Source of the DNA: Neurospora intermedia
Lineage: Eukaryota > Ascomycota > Sordariomycetes > Sordariales > Sordariaceae
Assembly: GCA_037102815.1 (NCBI GenBank)
Contig: BTPP01000001.1
Location: forward strand, 6,101,001-6,165,000
Reading direction: 5' to 3'
Length of the DNA: 64,000 bases
The notes under the pieces were generated by a model, which searched no databases, was not told the DNA's origin, and saw nothing but the letters and a program-made list of their open reading frames with translations. A program made the position numbers and the translations under genes. Below, in pieces: positions 52,444-62,299 of this stretch (its first letter is position 1; each line of letters begins with the position of its first letter).

Positions 52444-54201
52444 ATGCTACTCCAACGTCTCACCATATCCTCGGGCTTGAGGTCATCCCTATCCTCTCTT
52501 TCTCTAAGAGCATCATCATCAGCATTCACTCGATGCTCTTACAGCACAAAGCCCAACAACAAGGTCTCAGACCCATTACGCATTCTCTTCTGCGGCTCAG
52601 ATGTCTTCAGTTGCTACTCACTAAAAGCACTTCACGCCGAACACAAGTCCAACCCAGGACTCATCAAGTCCATTGATGTCATGGTCCGACCAGGAAAGGC
52701 TTTTGGCAGAGGATACAAGGAGATCCGACAAGGTGATTTTATCTATCCCCAACACCCAGCAAGTTGACTAACAGAGTTCCTCTACCTTAGTCCCCATCCA
52801 AAACCTCGCCGAAGAACTTTCCCTCCCCATCCACATCCGCGACACCTTCACCGGCTGGTGCCTGCCTCAGAGTCCCGATGGCGAACCCATCAACCTCATC
52901 GTGGCCGTCTCCTTCGGTCTCTTTGTCCCTCCGCGCATTCTCAACCAAGCTAAATACGGGGGTTTGAACGTTCATCCTTCTTTGCTACCCGAGTATGTCC
53001 TCCCCTTTTCCCCTTTCCCCCTTTCCCCCTTTCCCCCTTTCCCTTTTCCCCTGTAAAGTAAACAAACAAACAACTACTTCCAACCACTAACAAACGCATT
53101 CCAAAAACCAACAGCCTCCGCGGCCCAGCCCCCCTCCACCACGCCCTCCTCAACCGCCTCTCCCACACGGGCGTCTCCCTGCAAACCCTCTCCCCCCAAA
53201 CCTTTGACGCAGGCACCATCATCGCCCAAACCCCTCTCCCCGGCATCTCCATCCCGCCCGCCTGCACAGTCCCCCAACTGCACGACCTACTCGCCCCCCT
53301 AGGAGCCGCCATGCTCGTCTCTTCCTTACAGAAGGGACTACACGTCCCGCCTTTGACGCCCGTAATTGACAATACCATCCCCCCTGTCCCCATCCCTGGC
53401 AACCCTCCTATCCCCTCTTCTGTCGGGGAAAAGAAAAAGAAATTCACACACGCCCCCAAGATAACCAAAGCCGACCAACGCTGGTCTATCTTGAAACACT
53501 CAGCAGCGGACGCAGCGCTAAGAGCTCGAGTTTGCGGTGCCGGGTCGTTGTGGGCTAGTGTTTATCTTCCTATTGCTGCTAAAGGATCCTCCTCCGAAAA
53601 GAAGGGGTCCAAAAAAGATCAAGAAGATCAGGAGGAAGAAAAGGGGGAGCAGCTTAAGCTCAATCTTCCGCTCAACTACCCCCACCCTCTCGAGGAATCA
53701 GCAAAGGGATCTCCGAAGCGCATCATTCTCGAGGACGTATCCGAGCTTTTTGTCCCCTCCTCTTCTGACGACGATGCTGGGCTCGAGGGAAAGTATGAAG
53801 CCTACCGACGGATTGTTCAAAGTATGAACAGCGGCAGTTCCAGTTCCACCGGGCAGCTGGGGGGACTTGACCCTGGTTCCTTACTTCAATCACACACCGA
53901 ATGTCCCCCAGACCCCCTCTTCTGGCTCCTAAGGCTTGGCGAGGACGAGTACGTCCATGTCGAGACGATCACTGCCAATGGTGAAAAGGTGACGGAGAAA
54001 AAGCCGAGAGTGGGTTGGGCCTTGTGTACCAGGTTGGGACTGGATAGTGTGAACGAAAAAGATAACGGGGCTGTGACGTTTGTGATTCCAGAAGATGGAG
54101 GCAAGTTTGGTTTGTTGAGGGTAGGGAGGATCAAGGTGGAGGGGAAGGGGGCAAAGCCGGCTAGGCAGGTGATGAAGGAGCTTGCTGTTAAGGCGGGTTA
54201 A
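52444..54201 (+). CDS. FMT1: mitochondrial methionyl-tRNA formyltransferase, 525 aa
   Basis: Adds a formyl group from 10-formyltetrahydrofolate to initiator Met-tRNA for mitochondrial translation. Three exons (52444-52732, 52791-52992, 53115-54201) close in phase to 1578 nt. The first 40 residues are a Ser/Arg-rich presequence (MLLQRLTISSGLRSSLSSLS). The N-terminal Rossmann-type domain starts PLRILFCGSDVFSCYSLKAL. The family signature HPSLLPDLRGPAPLHHAL spans the second splice, with the catalytic-region Asp just before it in the folate-binding fold. The C-terminal part (LRLGEDEYVHVETI and the following strands) is divergent. A charged low-complexity insertion (KKGSKKDQEDQEEEKGE) near residue 327 makes the protein longer than bacterial Fmt (about 315). 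Intron 2 holds a C5T3-type tandem tract. Confidence 0.92.
53002..53056 (+). repeat. CCCCCTTT-type polypyrimidine repeat in formyltransferase intron 2
   Basis: Tandem CCCCCTTT units and variants fill the 5' half of the 122-bp intron. Confidence 0.85.
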
Positions 54202-54700
54202 GAAGTTTGAGACATGATGGCTTGAAATGTAGGATCAAGATAGGTTGGCCAGGAGCACAAATCACAAAACAGTCAAATCACAATGGGAAGTCAGAGGAGC
54301 AGATATAGAGTGGTCAAAGTCGCCGTGGTCAAATTTCAATAATGTACAGCGCGGTATATCTCAACCGCCCACTAACTAGAGTAAGCCCAGTTGCTATCTC
54401 TCAAGCATCAAGCGTCACATCGAGTTCCACCATCCGAAATATCTTCGTCCAAGGTGTTCAATGTTATAAGGAATGGTTGGTAGTCAAATAGAGAGATCCG
54501 GTCCACTCAGGGTCCTTTCACCCTTCGCCTTGCGGAAACCCTCCGCCAAAGTCATTAATTGTAGATGGTTTGGAATCCCGCTGTTTCTGCAGGTGACTGC
54601 CCTTACGTTTCGTATCGTTTCGTCGTCGTCATCAGTATAAAGATATCGCTCCTCGTTATCATTATCATAGTAACGGTGTGACGGTCATGGCAGACTATGC
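54202..54700. other. intergenic region between convergent genes
   Basis: About 500 bp with no coding signal; 3' flanks of the formyltransferase and Stf2-like genes. Confidence 0.5.
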
Positions 54701-55258
54701 TTAGTCATGGGTGGCCTTGTGCTCGTCATCCACACTTCCACCGCTAGAGGAAGTCTCTGTCTTCTCGAGGGTCACCTCCTCTTCCTCGGGAGCGCCATGA
54801 ACACCCTCTTCAAAGAATGCCTCGGGCTCGTTGACCTCAAACTTGGTCTTAAACTGCTCCAAGTAATGGGGGACGCTAGGGTTGCTGACATTGGAGTGAC
54901 GGCGAGCAACAAAATTGAACTCGGGGTCGTCGAGAACTTCGACACCAGCGTTGCCCCTGTTAAAAGTAATGTTAGTACATGATGAGAGGCACCGGGGTAG
55001 GTGTGAGAAGGGTCACATACCAGTTGCTCTTGCCACCGCCATTCTTCTTGACCTTTTTGGGATCGGCGTCGGCGAAACCGTTTTTGCCAAAGAACTTGGG
55101 AACGTGCTCGACGGGGACGAGCGAGCCATCTTCAGCCTGGGCAGCCGCAACGTGGGCCTTGTCGTTGAACTTGTGGGAGCGAGTCACTAAGACATGTATG
55201 TGTAAGGCAATGTCCAACTGATGTCCTGACAAAGAGAGAATCGTCGCTTCTACTTACT
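54701..55258 (-). CDS. Stf2/Tma10-like small hydrophilic protein, 140 aa, start codon split by an intron
   Basis: The protein is basic, then acidic, and has no hydrophobic core. It resembles yeast Stf2/Tma10, hydrophilins first tied to the F1F0-ATPase inhibitor and also found with ribosomes. The shared signature is MTRSHKFND at the start, then VPKFFGKNGFADADPKKVKK, NGGGKSNWGNAGVEVLDD and FVARRHSN. Exons: 55258 (one base), 55186-55021, 54956-54701; the coding length is 423 nt, in phase. The A of ATG is the last base of the leader exon (CAAGA|GTAAGT) and TG opens the next exon (TTAG|TGACTCGC). No other start gives the family N-terminus: the upstream in-frame codons lie in the intron. Two Asp/Glu-rich segments close the protein (EAFFEEGVHGAPEEEEVTLE). 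Confidence 0.82.
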
Positions 55259-55770
55259 CTTGCACGTGTAGTCGAAAGTGATGCGGTTGAGGGTAATGTG
55301 TGTCAAGTAGTATGTAGGACTGTGGTTGTCGTTACTGTTGTCGATGAGATTATACAGTAATGGTCGTCAGTTGATCTGAGGGATAGAAGGTCAGCCAGCG
55401 TCACACGAACAACATGCGGGGGTTGATATAGTTGATGTGAAGGACGAGACGGTCGGTGGCTGGACTGGTTGTGGTAGGGAAAGGAAATCGGGATGTGTGA
55501 CTTACAGCTTTGTGAATGTGCTGAGTGGAGTGATGTCACAGATATGGAAGAGTAGAAAGAAGTCGACTATTACAAGATGTAGTGAAGATGGAAGGTTCGG
55601 GTATGATGTATTATTGTAAACAGAGTAAGGAAGAGATGGTTGGAAAGGTCGAGTATGCACTAGTAATACCAGTAGTGCGTAAGTAGTGGTAGATGTTGTT
55701 GTTGTGATGAGTGTGAATGTTGAAAGAAACGATGGGATGGAGAGATGGGGGCATCTCCTCTTATAAGTGG
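55259..55770 (-). promoter_or_regulatory. probable promoter and intron-containing 5' leader of the Stf2-like gene
   Basis: Read on the minus strand, a TATA-like CTTATAAG lies at about 55759-55766, followed by about 500 bp of C/A/T-rich leader without a strong coding signal. A donor GTAAGT at 55505 and an acceptor CTCAG ending at 55376 suggest a leader intron of 130 bp. A second intron (55257-55187) separates the A from the TG of the start codon. All of this is inferred from sequence signals. Confidence 0.45.
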
Positions 55771-57780
55771 AAGGCAAGCTCCCGAACCTTCCAATAAGAA
55801 GGGACAAGGAGTCATCGTCGAAGAGGGGTCGAGGTACGAAGTTGCTCGCACCTACGATCTGCTCTGCGGCTACTGTTTGGGAAGTCACAGTGGTGGGGAG
55901 ATCGGTGAGGAGGACCGCGGGTATTGGAGTCACGCGACTTGATGCAACAGTCGATGACACTGACCTGACCTGTCCAGACTGCCCGTTCTGCCCAGCTCAA
56001 CGGAGAAGGCGGGGCCCACGTCCAGTTCTTTGTTGAGTTCAGTTGTCTCCATCTTGGAAACAAGTCAGTCTCAAGCTCCAATGCCGTATCTTGGCCATCC
56101 AATTTCACCATGTTGAGCTGTGGTGACCAAATCTCCAAAAGTGTCAGTACCGTGTGTAGTTGTTGACGTGATGAAGTAGTCCCCGCTTTGCTATTGCCAA
56201 GTTACTTCGCAAATCACCCAGAAATTTGCATGGCTTTTTTTTGCCGCCAGCCTGTTGACAACCATCTGCTCTTATATGGTGTAGTGTAGTCACAGCTCGG
56301 GGTGGAGCTCATTCTCCATCTTGTCCATTCCATATCAAGATACGGATTCCTCAAGTTGAGAGATCGAGAAGTTGAAGGACACACCCACATCTCCCCACCT
56401 CCCCTGACAGCTGTGGGGAGGTGGAGGTCGGAGACAGGTCACTGTTATTGGGACTGTGCTTCACTTATACGAACCCGCCAAGTCAACACAACAACCAACA
56501 CTGCCACTGAAATGTGGAATCTACAAAGTCAATCCAGCTGTGCTGCCCTTCAGCCTATGGTCTAGGCTATTGGCACTGAATACCTACATATGTGTCGCTC
56601 TCCTATATATCTGTCATTGAACCTCTGTTGGTCGAGTCATCCCAAGATGTGGCATCTGGTGTTTTTGTCAAGACGAGATTCAAGCTGGTGCGCCTTTCGC
56701 ACAGCAGCACAGTCCGTTTAGACACACAGCAGCTGACAGGCACTGACAGGACGGGACTCCCCTCAGCAATGCAACCAATGCGGGTGACATCAGAGCTCCC
56801 CACCTGCACGTCTCAGGGACTCCCGATTGCGTTGCACCGTGGTGCTGATTTTGCGGGGTATGGAGCACAAAGCCGGCGCCAAGCCTGTCACGGTCTAGCG
56901 TCGAATGGCTTCAACCCTTCCAGGCCTGCCAAATCGTCAATTCGCTTTGGAACCTTCCTGTCCGTTCTCGAGGATAGCTTGGATATCAAGGCGATGTCGA
57001 TGTCGGAGATGGCAATTCAGATGAAGCAAATTTGGACGACGAGACTCACGAACTTTTCAGTCACGCTTCACGAACGCCGGGGCCCTTTATGTGACCATCC
57101 ACTGCAACAAGTGGAAGCTTCCGAAAAAATCAGGCCAGATTCGAAACTCGTCCCCGCTCGTGATTGGATTCGTTAATTCGTCAACCTTATCGCAGGTCTG
57201 TCCTTCTTCCCTTCCTTTGGTGTCAGTCAACTCAACCCGGACCCTTCAATGACTCAACTGGGGACACTGTCGGCGACTTCGTCATCGAAGGGTCCAGAAC
57301 TCGATACAGCCTCAACACCAGCCATTTATCCTCGGGACACGAACCATGTCTTCGGTCACCAGCTGAAGTGGACAAGTTGTCCATAACGTATTTCGCCTTG
57401 ACGTGGAGATATCATCAGATAGACCCTCAGAGATAACACTTGGGCAGATGCCGTTGTATACCACAGTAGATATGGTATCGCGACTTCTCGTCCATCCCTC
57501 TATATTCGGATGGCATGATTCCTTCCCGGCGCTATTCTTGAGGAGGTGGTCTACTCGTACTGTCTAAAAGGTCTTGCCGGACTGTACCCCACCCACCTCC
57601 GACCAGTAAAAGTATTCTTTCGAAAATTTCGCCAAGATTCCCCGCAAAATCTGGGCATTATATTCTTTCGTAACCTAACATGCGACGGCCCAGACTCACA
57701 CTCATTTACAGGGCATTTTACAGCGCACTTTATAGGGCATTTAGCGGCACGGTCGTACATTGCACTCAATTGAGTCGCTC
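55771..57780. other. gene-free transition region next to AT-rich DNA
   Basis: Normal base composition but no convincing gene; the largest ORF (56592-57176 plus, 194 codons) has no motif or codon bias. Close to the end are related short strings (GGGCATTTTACAG, TATAGGGCATTTAG, then three copies of TCGCTCAAT or TCGCACTCAAT at about 57774-57810) that mark the edge of the AT-rich block. Confidence 0.4.
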
Positions 57781-58744
57781 AATTAAGTCGCTCAATCGGT
57801 CGCACTCAATCTATATTAATCTATATATTTATAATCTATCTAATTTCTATTATATAATTGAGTATTCTAACTACTAGCAAGTCCCCCTTATTAAGCTTGA
57901 GTACTAGCTTAAATACTAGTTAGCGTATTTCCTTTTACTATACTAATAGTATAGCCTCCTCTACCCTATATAGAGTTACTTCCTCTCTCTCCTTTTAATA
58001 TATTATTACGAATACAACTTCGTCCTCTACCTTATATACTAATTTAAAATTAACAGCAGTCGGCCTTATCCTTTACCTCTAAATTAACCCCCTCCTAACT
58101 AAACGCTACTCTCTATATATTTAGCCGTACTTGTATCGATACTATAGGATTGCAATTGCAGGATAGTTTTAATACTAGGCGACGGCTACAAGTATAAGGG
58201 GGTTATAATATTTATATACGCATTAGCGCCGTCGATAGAGGAGGTTGCATAGCAATAGGTATAGTAGATTAGGGAGTTCGAGGATCGGGTATAAATAGTA
58301 TATTAATACGAGGGCGGCCTTTTTGGTATTCAATGTAATTAAAGTCGTAGTATTATAAATATTAATTATCTTTAATAAGGCTCCTCTCTAGCTACTAATA
58401 TAAGTAAAAGTCTTTTTTATTTAAAATTAGGGGGCTAGTACAGTTAAAAAGTCGCTCTAGAAGTATATAAGAATAAGGCATACTATATTACCGAATAAAA
58501 GAATATATATAAGGCAATAAATTATTGGGGTAAGGGTTACAATTGGTCGGTACTATTCCTAAAGTAATGCGATATTGGTTTAAAATTATATTTAGGGCTT
58601 TCTAATAAACGTTGTAAGGCGTTATATCTATTTAATATTTATTTATAAATTTACATTTGAAGTAGGCTCTCTAATTTTATAGTAATTCTATAATTAAGGT
58701 TTTTATAGCCTTAATTATTTCGAAAGATTAGGCAATAATATAAT

Positions 58745-59004
58745 TAAAAATACAGTTCCCCTGGGCGGAGCCAATGTCCAGGGGAGACAGAGAGACGCCC
58801 TTAGAAATTACTTAGTAAAAAAAAAGAAAAAAAAAAAAAAAAAAAAAAAAAACTCAAAGCTGAACTGAATGAGTAACCTTTAGAAAAGACAATTCAAATA
58901 ATAACCGTTAAGCTACAAGCTCCAATGGTTTCTTAAATAAGTATTTGAATTACTTGTCCTATATTACCAACTTCGGCCCCCCCCCCTCCCCCCACCCTTC
59001 TAAG

Positions 59005-59039
<35 letters not shown>

Positions 59040-59640
59040 AAACTCAAAGGCAAAATTTTGAATTTTTTTTTTTCATTTTTTTCACTTTTATAGCTTCTAC
59101 CCTTTGACCCTAACCCTAACCCTTTTACCGTTTCTTCAGGGTTAAAGGTCTAGCTTAGGACTTAGTCATTTTTAGGACTTAGTTATTTCTAGGACTTGGT
59201 CAATTGCGACGGTCGTATTGTATTTGCAACTAAAATCCTTCTTTTTAACTTCTTTTGCATTTTTCTCAACAACCAGTGCGTGCACCACAATGCGACCGGT
59301 ACCAAAATAACCGCCTTTTTTTCCTCTTCAATTTAACACCGGGTGCATTTTGATACATTTAACGGCCGCGGAGGAATCCCCGTTGCAAAGGAAAAAGTGG
59401 CTTTTTCGCTCTACTATTCGAACCGTATCTTGCTTAGCGCCAAGTTTTCCTATTTGGGACTGCCAAGACGGGTAATTTTCTGTATTCTGGCCTATTATAG
59501 ACAGATACGCCGCGCCTTCCTCGCTTGCGGCGTTGGAGTGGGCCCATGGACCACGACCTTTGGTACGGATCTTCCATGTCACCGGAGCCCACGACAACGA
59601 CCGGGCAAGCTCTGAAAGCATGGGCGTCTCAATAAGGCTA
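58745..59640. other. unmutated island with poly-A tracts inside the RIP block
   Basis: Composition returns to near normal with intact CpA and TpG. It begins with a hairpin (TCCCCTGG at 58757-58764 pairing with CCAGGGGA at 58778-58785). Two long A-runs (58817-58850 and about 59005-59038) are each followed by the string ACTCAAAG (58852-58859 and 59042-59049, exactly 190 bp apart). A C-run (58979-58993), a T-run (59064-59073) and two and a half CCCTAA units (59108-59123) follow. Both strands of 59328-59621 are open for 90-97 codons but show no motif. It may be a single-copy remnant or a later insertion with poly-A tails; identity unknown. Confidence 0.5.
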
Positions 59641-59699
59641 TTATCTGTATTGGAAGGATAATTAATATATAGGGTTTAATATAGGAGGTAGTATAATAT

Positions 59700-60850
59700 A
59701 TATATTTAAGGACCATTGCTTACTTATAACGATAAATCCCTTTAAAAGCGGTTAATTAATTCAATTGGCGATGTAGTCCTAATACTAAAATTAAGCTGCT
59801 TATTAGTGTAATATATTAATTAATCCTCTTTTACTAGCATTAGAATATATTCAATATAATAGAGTATCTTATCTTATTGCGTAAAGAAATTCGTAAATCT
59901 CTTATAAGCAATATAAAAATCGTTAACTATAGTAACGTAAATAATATATACCTAAAAATTATATAATCCTTACTTTAAATATTCTACGAGAGGCGGAGTA
60001 GGACTAATATAGTTATTACTATTAGCAATACGATTTAAACGTTTAATAATAGTATAGCTTAAGGGGTTAATCTCATTTTTATTAATATTAATATTATTAT
60101 TTTAGGAGGGCCGGTTCTACCCGGCCTCTTATACTTATTAATTAGTAATAGTTGTTCGGGTGACGGCGGCGGTAGTTGTCTTACTCTATTTCTCTCTAAC
60201 CTTCTTAACGAAGTTCTTATTAATATAAAATATATAGAGTTGGGACTTTATTTAGGGATAAACCTTTTTAATAGAAGCTTATATTGCGGTATTAAAGTTG
60301 GTAATAGTAATAAGAGGGGGGCTAGCGCTAATATATTAATAATAAATATTAATTTATACTATTAATTATTCGAATCCCTCTTACGTTTTAGTATTAATAA
60401 GGCTAAAAGCGTAACTAAAAGTATAGTTAAGACTATTCTTACTAATAATTTGAAAGAAGAAGAGTCTTTTATTATTGGTCTTGTATATATTATTATATAT
60501 CTAGATTTGGGGGTTGAATTTCTATTATTCCTCACACTATAAATAAGTTTAAAAAAGACTATATAATTTAGTATATTTATCGTTAACCTATTTAATAGTA
60601 TACTAAATACTCTGCTTATCAAATTCTTTAAGAGTTACTTAAAAAGGATTATAACTAATAATTACCTCCCTCTTTAATATATAACGAAGGTTCTTAAACT
60701 ATTTCTTAGTAAAAATAAGGCTAGAGAATTTTGCGCGTACGTCTTTAGCGATCTCGCGATTTATAATAGCGGGTCTAATAAAGTATATACGTACAAAAGC
60801 TTTATACTTATTTTTAAAGATATTACGGATTTGAAGGATGATACTAGGGG
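59700..60850 (-). pseudogene. RIP-degraded Mutator-like (MULE) transposase relic
   Basis: Read on the minus strand, with many in-frame stops. Near 60740-60830 the frame gives RPAIINREIAKDVRAKFS and then FKNLRYILKRE, which fits the N-terminal REIA-x-LR ... D-I-Y-N-x-R-x-K-x-R-x-E pattern of MULE transposases. Near 59770-59830 another stretch gives YTNKQLNFSIRTTSPIE, which fits the C-terminal H-F-G-x-x-T-T-S-x-x-E motif of the same family, followed by a string like SNG. The order and distance (about 1 kb) are compatible with one element. Its termini cannot be placed. This is pattern recognition, not a search. Confidence 0.45.
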
Positions 60851-62023
60851 GGTAATTGTAATAATCCTCTTTTAGTATAAAAATCTATTTACAACCGTAT
60901 ATTATTAGCAATTTAGTATACCCCTTCTAAGGGTAGTCTCTTTTATTAATTAAAGTTAATTGAGAATATTCTTTACTATAGTAAATAGGGCTAAGTGAAT
61001 ATTAAAAGTTAATTCTAGTCGGACTAGAGCCGTCGGTAGCGTAATTGGAAGAGTATATTTTAATATAATTATAGTTTTAAAACGCGCCCTATTAATATAA
61101 TAATATTTCGAAACTCTTAAAAGTATTATATTAGGTTGTAAGTATAAGGATTGTAATAGGCTAGGGATTAATAATTTTATTACTATTTTTATTATTATTA
61201 TTAAATTTACTATTACTAGAGTTACTAAATTCGTTAGAATCGCTGGAATTACTACTTAAGGGAGTCTTATATAATTCGATTTCAATTTAGGCAGATATAG
61301 GCTCAATTAGAATAGTACTCGTTAGTTAACTAGAATCGCCCACACTACAATTATACACGGGTTGGGTCGCTATATTAACTATTTATATTACAGTTAGTTA
61401 AAGAAATATATTAAAAAGTAATATACTAATCCGTACTATTGACTAAATAAATACACTTTATTAACTTAGCGATAATTAGCGATACGCGATATAGTAGATT
61501 AACGAGGGTAATAAGGGTAGTAATATAAATTAAATTAGTAGATAAAGTAATACGACGAAGTATATACTAAAATAATCGCTAAATTAGACTGGTTGGGTAG
61601 CTAGTACAATACGAGGGTAGCTAGTACAACCCCTAGATGGGCGTAATAAATTAAAATCTAGGAGCTTAGCGGGCGAGGTACGAGCGGAACTAATAGTAGG
61701 TATACGGGGTTAGGGTTAGACGTGGGAGAAGGGGTGGGGTACAATCCGGCAAGACGTTTCTAATAGTACGAGTAGACTACCTCTTCTTAAGGAGGATAAG
61801 TGTTTAGAGGTTTCAAAGTAGTATAGTGTACTACGCTAATAATTAAACTAGGGTGAGAGAGTCTTTAATTCTATGCCGTACTTGGATATCCCTAGTCTTA
61901 GTCAGACCTACTAACCTCCAAAACTACCCCACCCTACCCGTTTCTACAATAGTAGGTCTAAGCCAATTTTAAGTATTTCGGCCGTTAGCCGCTGTAGGAC
62001 CCAATTATTACAATTAAACTCTA

Positions 62024-62202
62024 CTCTAGTTAGAGTTAAAATATACTTTAACTCTAATTATTTACTCTTATTAGAACGAAACCTATAAAGTCGTAATGTA
62101 TAATACATCCGTTTTCGTTTTCCGCGACTCTAACTAGAGTAAAACCCCTAAAGTTGCAATACGTAATTTATCCGTTTTCGTCTATAATAACTCTAATTAG
62201 AG
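62024..62202. repeat. tandem 62-63 bp repeats with palindromic CTCTARTTAGAG cores
   Basis: CTCTAGTTAGAG (62024-62035) and its exact reverse complement CTCTAACTAGAG (62128-62139) are followed by a mutated copy CTCTAATTAGAG (62191-62202). Between them, similar blocks recur at 62-63 bp intervals (ctcttattagaa near 62066, and ATCCGTTTTCGT at about 62108 and 62170). This looks like the RIP-mutated terminal or subterminal repeat region of an element. Confidence 0.6.
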
Positions 62203-62299
62203 CGATGTATATAGACCTACGATACTTAATTTACTTAATATAATTTACTATTCTTTTTACGAAATAGTCCTTCTAATTTTACTTAATAACCTTTTTATA

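Noticed and set aside
56592-57176. 194-codon plus-strand ORF next to the AT-rich block
   Set aside because: No similarity recognised, no codon bias, interrupted by antisense open frames; coding not supported.
59108-59123. CCCTAACCCTAACCCT as a telomere
   Set aside because: Only about two and a half repeat units, and unique or AT-rich sequence continues on both sides. A similar short TTAGGG pair occurs at about 61709-61718. Neither is a chromosome end.
60362-60622. 86-codon minus-strand ORF in the RIP block
   Set aside because: Its Ile/Leu/Lys/Asn-rich translation is what AT-rich DNA gives by chance. It may be a piece of the transposase relic region but is not a gene.
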